NCBI GenBank assembly: GCA_049514955.1
Contig: JBEKUO010000116.1
Span: 1 to 14,529, forward strand
Length of the DNA: 14,529 bases
Source of the DNA: Bog-159 sp049514955
GTDB lineage: Bacteria; Acidobacteriota; Terriglobia; Bryobacterales; Bryobacteraceae
Reading direction: 5' to 3'
The notes beneath the pieces are model-generated. The model was not told where the DNA came from, ran no database searches, and worked only from the letters and a program-made list of their open reading frames with translations. Positions 12,273 through 14,529 of the stretch are shown one piece after another (the first letter of the stretch is position 1; each line of letters starts with the position of its first letter). Position numbers and translations under genes: made by a program.

Positions 12273-13841
12273 ATGATCGGGATCGATACGAAAGCTCGAT
12301 TGGTTTGTATCGCAGTTGCATTCCTGGCGCCGGTTGCCGCACAGACCGGCGCCTGGACTGCGCCGGTGGCGCTGAGCGCGGGCGGCCAGGGCTGGGAGGC
12401 AGCCGCGGCCATCGATGGGAATGGCAATTCGGTGGCGCTCTGGGATGAGCGCACCACCGCGGACCACATCTGGTCGCGCTCGCAACCGAGCGCCGGCAAT
12501 TGGGGGCGCGTGACGCAGGTGTCCCCGGGATTCGGGCTCCAGACAACCTACGTTTTCCCGGCCGTGCGGATCGGAGCGGCAGGATTCGCTACTGCGGTAT
12601 GGACCGATTCCGACGGCGTGTGGACAGCCGATCGCCCACCCACTGGGAAATGGGATGCGCCACAGCTTTTGGTCCCCGGCGCGGCAAGTCCGGTTTTCGT
12701 AATGAATTCGAAAGGCGATGCCGCGGTGGCCTGGACGGTGGGCGGCGCAACGAGTTCCAGTAGTTCGGTGATGGCCGTACTGCGGCCCGCGGGTGAAGCC
12801 TGGTCCTCTCAACAGACGGTGGCCAGCGGCGTGCACATTACCGCCGATCATGCGGGAATCGGCGAGAATGGCGCGGCGATCGTGACCTGGGAATCCTACC
12901 ATGCCTTTTGCAGCGAAGGAATCTGCGAACTGAGCGACTTCGTGCTGCATGCCGCGCGGCAGGAGGCGGGGGCCGGCGCCTGGGTGGACTCGGGCGTGCT
13001 GTTGGGACCCGATGATAATTCGCACGACGCGCGAGCGGCGCTCAATGCCGCCGGGCAGGCGATGCTAGTGGCGCTGAGCGGTTCCGGCGCCTACACCTCC
13101 GCCGTGCAGGGCGCCTCCGGCGGTGCCTGGAGCGCTTTCAACACCGTTGTAGATCCGCAGAGCATCACGATCGTTTCCGATGTGGCGAGCGATCAGGCGG
13201 GGAACGTGACGATGGTCTACGAAACCATCGGCCTCTCCACCTCGCAGGCGCTTGTGGTCAGCGGTTCCATAAGAGGCAACGCGTGGTCGCCGCCTGAGGT
13301 TCTATCGGGCAGCGACACTAACCTCTCCCAGATATATTTCGCTCTCGCTCCGAGCGGCGCGGCGCTGGCAGTTTGGCTGTCCAGCAGTGCGACTCCGCAG
13401 ATCCATGCCGTCACCAGAGCCACCGCTACTATATTCCGGCTACAACGCCGCCGACGTGCACACCGAGTACGCCACAAACTATCGGCCTTAGGAGCGATCC
13501 GGGCGGGACGGCGGGCTTACCTGCCCGGGGAGTACTTTTCAAGTCGCTCGACCGCTAACCGGCTAATGGCCGGCCGCCGAATTTTCCGCAGGCCCCGCCG
13601 AGGAGCAAACCCAGCGGACCTCCTGCAGCGCTGCGATGTCGGCGGCCCTGCGGCTGGCCCGCGAAGATCAGTTCCGGGGCAAAACGTTCGTGGTGGTGCT
13701 GCCGGATTCGGCCGAATGTTACCTCAGCGCACCCTTGTTCGGGGAGTAGATCGCTCCATCGAAAGCCAAGAGAAAATCGGGTTGACAGACGAAAGCGTCT
13801 GTCCCACCCTACTGAACGGCCCTGCACCTGGAGCAGGCTGA
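12273..13841 (+). CDS. Exported repeat protein of unknown function with scrambled 3' end
   Basis: The ATG at 12273 has a strong ribosome site (GGGGAGG, 9 bases upstream). The N-terminus carries a signal peptide ending near VAAQ (about residue 24). Residues 25-383 contain about six repeats of roughly 50 residues with the core A-D-x-x-G-x-x-x-x-x-W: AIDGNGNSVALWDE, NSKGDAAVAWTV, IGENGAAIVTWES, LNAAGQAMLVALSG, SDQAGNVTMVYET and APSGAALAVWLS. Each is preceded by a W(S/D)xP-type turn. This is beta-propeller-like and suggests an extracellular binding protein. After ATPQIHAVTRATA (near base 13425) the character changes abruptly to Arg-rich sequence that looks out of frame, running through the cysK-derived fragment at 13620-13749 in another frame to a stop at 13841. 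The last 140 or so residues are therefore probably not native. The function is unknown. Confidence 0.65.
   Translation: MIGIDTKARLVCIAVAFLAPVAAQTGAWTAPVALSAGGQGWEAAAAIDGNGNSVALWDERTTADHIWSRSQPSAGNWGRVTQVSPGFGLQTTYVFPAVRIGAAGFATAVWTDSDGVWTADRPPTGKWDAPQLLVPGAASPVFVMNSKGDAAVAWTVGGATSSSSSVMAVLRPAGEAWSSQQTVASGVHITADHAGIGENGAAIVTWESYHAFCSEGICELSDFVLHAARQEAGAGAWVDSGVLLGPDDNSHDARAALNAAGQAMLVALSGSGAYTSAVQGASGGAWSAFNTVVDPQSITIVSDVASDQAGNVTMVYETIGLSTSQALVVSGSIRGNAWSPPEVLSGSDTNLSQIYFALAPSGAALAVWLSSSATPQIHAVTRATATIFRLQRRRRAHRVRHKLSALGAIRAGRRAYLPGEYFSSRSTANRLMAGRRIFRRPRRGANPADLLQRCDVGGPAAGPRRSVPGQNVRGGAAGFGRMLPQRTLVRGVDRSIESQEKIGLTDESVCPTLLNGPAPGAG
13620..13749 (+). pseudogene. Duplicated 3' end of cysK
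   Basis: This block aligns without gaps to 11366-11495, the last 43 codons of cysK, with about ten mismatches by eye (roughly 92 percent identity). In the cysK frame it still reads SCSAAMSAALRLARED to DSAECYLSAPLFGE and stop, with the conserved ERYL of the true gene changed to ECYL. Similarity continues past the stop (TAG then ATCGCTCC in both, after one extra base in cysK) to the hairpin at 13781. There is no promoter, start or 5' part, so it cannot make an enzyme. It lies in a different frame within the exported-protein frame. Confidence 0.85.
13781..13809. repeat. Hairpin repeat, copy 2, downstream of the cysK fragment
   Basis: This is identical over 29 bases to 11523-11551: stem 13784-13791 with 13796-13803, loop AAAG, tail CCACCC. 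It lies 31 bases after the fragment's stop codon, against 27 in the original. Confidence 0.75.
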
Positions 13842-13854
13842 CCGATTTTTTTAA

Positions 13855-13895
13855 AAGCGGGCGCGATTGGGTGAAAGGGGTGAGTGCGCCCGCTT
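13855..13895. repeat. 10-bp inverted repeat upstream of the last gene
   Basis: AAGCGGGCGC (13855-13864) pairs perfectly with GCGCCCGCTT (13886-13895) around 21 bases. A run of seven T precedes it on the plus strand. Read on the minus strand it ends in only four T, so terminator function is weak; it may close the transcript of the exported-repeat gene or act as a regulatory palindrome for the gene at 14009. Confidence 0.4.
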
Positions 13896-13994
13896 ATCGT
13901 AACGGGGATTTGAAGAGGAGGACGACAGCCTCCACGATTGGGTTACACACCTTCTGCGAACTTTCTTCCCGTTCTCGCGAGGCGATGAAAGCGA

Positions 13995-14000
13995 TACAAT
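13995..14000 (+). promoter_or_regulatory. Possible -10 box for the gene at 14009
   Basis: TACAAT ends 8 bases before the ATG at 14009, so a transcript from it would have almost no leader. No clear -35 is present 17 bases upstream (TTCTCG). Confidence 0.3.
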
Positions 14001-14008
14001 CGGAGACC

Positions 14009-14529
14009 ATGAGGGTCCTGCTGGTGTTGGGGGTGAGTTTGCTCTGCGCCGAGGCGCAAGCCCAGACACCTCCTGCCGCGCCGCCAGCGCCCAGCCAAAC
14101 GGTCGAGAAACCCGCGGAAACACCTGCGGAAAGGCCGCTCCTACGGAACACGGGAAAACCCATGGTAGTGGAATATAGCTGCAGCGAGGAGGACATACGG
14201 TCGGCCGGTCTGAGTTGTACCCGCGAGGACCCCTGTCCGCTTTATCTGGAGCTATCCTCAGTGGAAGCCGTAGGCAATAGGATTTTTCTGGCAGGAAACA
14301 TACACTCACCTTCGACTACGCTCTCTTCGGTGCTGCTGGGCAGCGACGATGCGGGGAAGACCTGGCGGGAACCGAATGAACGCATACGGGCCGCGGGCTT
14401 CGATCACATCCAGTTCATCGATTTCCAAAACGGTTGGATCAGCGGCGAGTTGCTGCACCCGCTGCCGCACGATCCGTTCCTGCTGATCACTTCCGATGGC
14501 GGCCAGGTCTGGCGCGTGCATGCGATTTT
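14009..14529 (+). CDS. Exported BNR/Ycf48-like beta-propeller protein (C-terminus beyond window)
   Basis: The frame is open from ATG at 14009 to the right edge (over 170 codons), so the gene is partial. An in-frame ATG at 13985 is possible, but it would put the TACAAT box inside the gene and delay the signal peptide. MRVLLVLGVSLLCAEAQAQ is a good signal peptide, followed by a Pro/Ala/Glu-rich spacer (about 20-50) and a domain with four cysteines in its first part (YSCSEED, LSCTREDPCPLY). Then come BNR-type units: NRIFLAGNIH, SDDAGKTWREPNE, IDFQNGWISGELL and SDGGQVWR. The DxGxxW and GWISG patterns are those of the Ycf48/sialidase-like BNR propeller. An extracytoplasmic binding or assembly role is likely, but the substrate is unknown. 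Confidence 0.75.
   Translation, partial: MRVLLVLGVSLLCAEAQAQTPPAAPPAPSQTVEKPAETPAERPLLRNTGKPMVVEYSCSEEDIRSAGLSCTREDPCPLYLELSSVEAVGNRIFLAGNIHSPSTTLSSVLLGSDDAGKTWREPNERIRAAGFDHIQFIDFQNGWISGELLHPLPHDPFLLITSDGGQVWRVHAI

Noticed and set aside
1..14529. CRISPR arrays, insertion sequences, integrase or transposase genes, rRNA or tRNA genes
   Set aside because: None seen: no regularly spaced direct repeats, no DDE or tyrosine recombinase motifs, no rRNA signature.

Overview
The window is GC-rich, densely coding bacterial DNA. Its gene content suggests an Acidobacteriota chromosome, most likely of the Bryobacterales/Solibacter type. The reasons are a secreted carboxypeptidase-regulatory-like protein, a membrane protein translationally coupled to a short winged-helix regulator, a tiny Lys/Thr-rich secreted protein, proline/alanine-rich exported proteins, and intergenic tandem hairpins with purine tetraloops. 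This placement is inference from style of content; no rRNA or tRNA gene is present to confirm it.

Layout. 1-570 (-): start of an exported carboxypeptidase-regulatory-like protein that runs off the left edge. 675-2581 (-): a two-gene Septu-type defence cassette, PtuA ATPase then PtuB HNH nuclease, with an ATGA overlap and visibly lower GC than its surroundings. 2763-4527 (-): membrane protein, winged-helix regulator and undecaprenyl diphosphate synthase, probably one operon behind a TATAAT promoter. 4587-4633: two tandem hairpins. 4636-6192 (-): exported protein of unknown function. 6283-7099 (-): a mini-HU protein overlapping a TIR-domain protein whose N-terminus carries a second, collinear HU-like segment. 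7100-7833: no supported gene. 7834-8004 (+): 56-residue Lys-rich secreted protein with a good terminator. 8217-9998 (-): membrane-anchored GAF-GGDEF diguanylate cyclase carrying a cut-down HD-GYP remnant. 10121-11495 (+): Rrf2-type regulator and cysteine synthase CysK, an operon with its own sigma70-type promoter. 11496-12272: mostly unassigned. 12273-13841 (+): exported repeat protein whose 3' end is scrambled and runs into a duplicated copy of the cysK 3' end. 14009 to the right edge (+): start of an exported BNR/Ycf48-like protein.

How the genes fit together. Two loci look like defence. One is a recognisable Septu system. The other is the HU-TIR gene pair, the best candidate here for something undescribed: the DNA-binding HU fold occurs in both products, so a heterodimeric HU sensor coupled to a TIR effector is a natural hypothesis. 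The Rrf2-CysK pair resembles the CymR-CysK logic of cysteine regulation. The cysK 3' end plus its downstream hairpin recurs about 2.25 kb away, evidence of local duplication or recombination.
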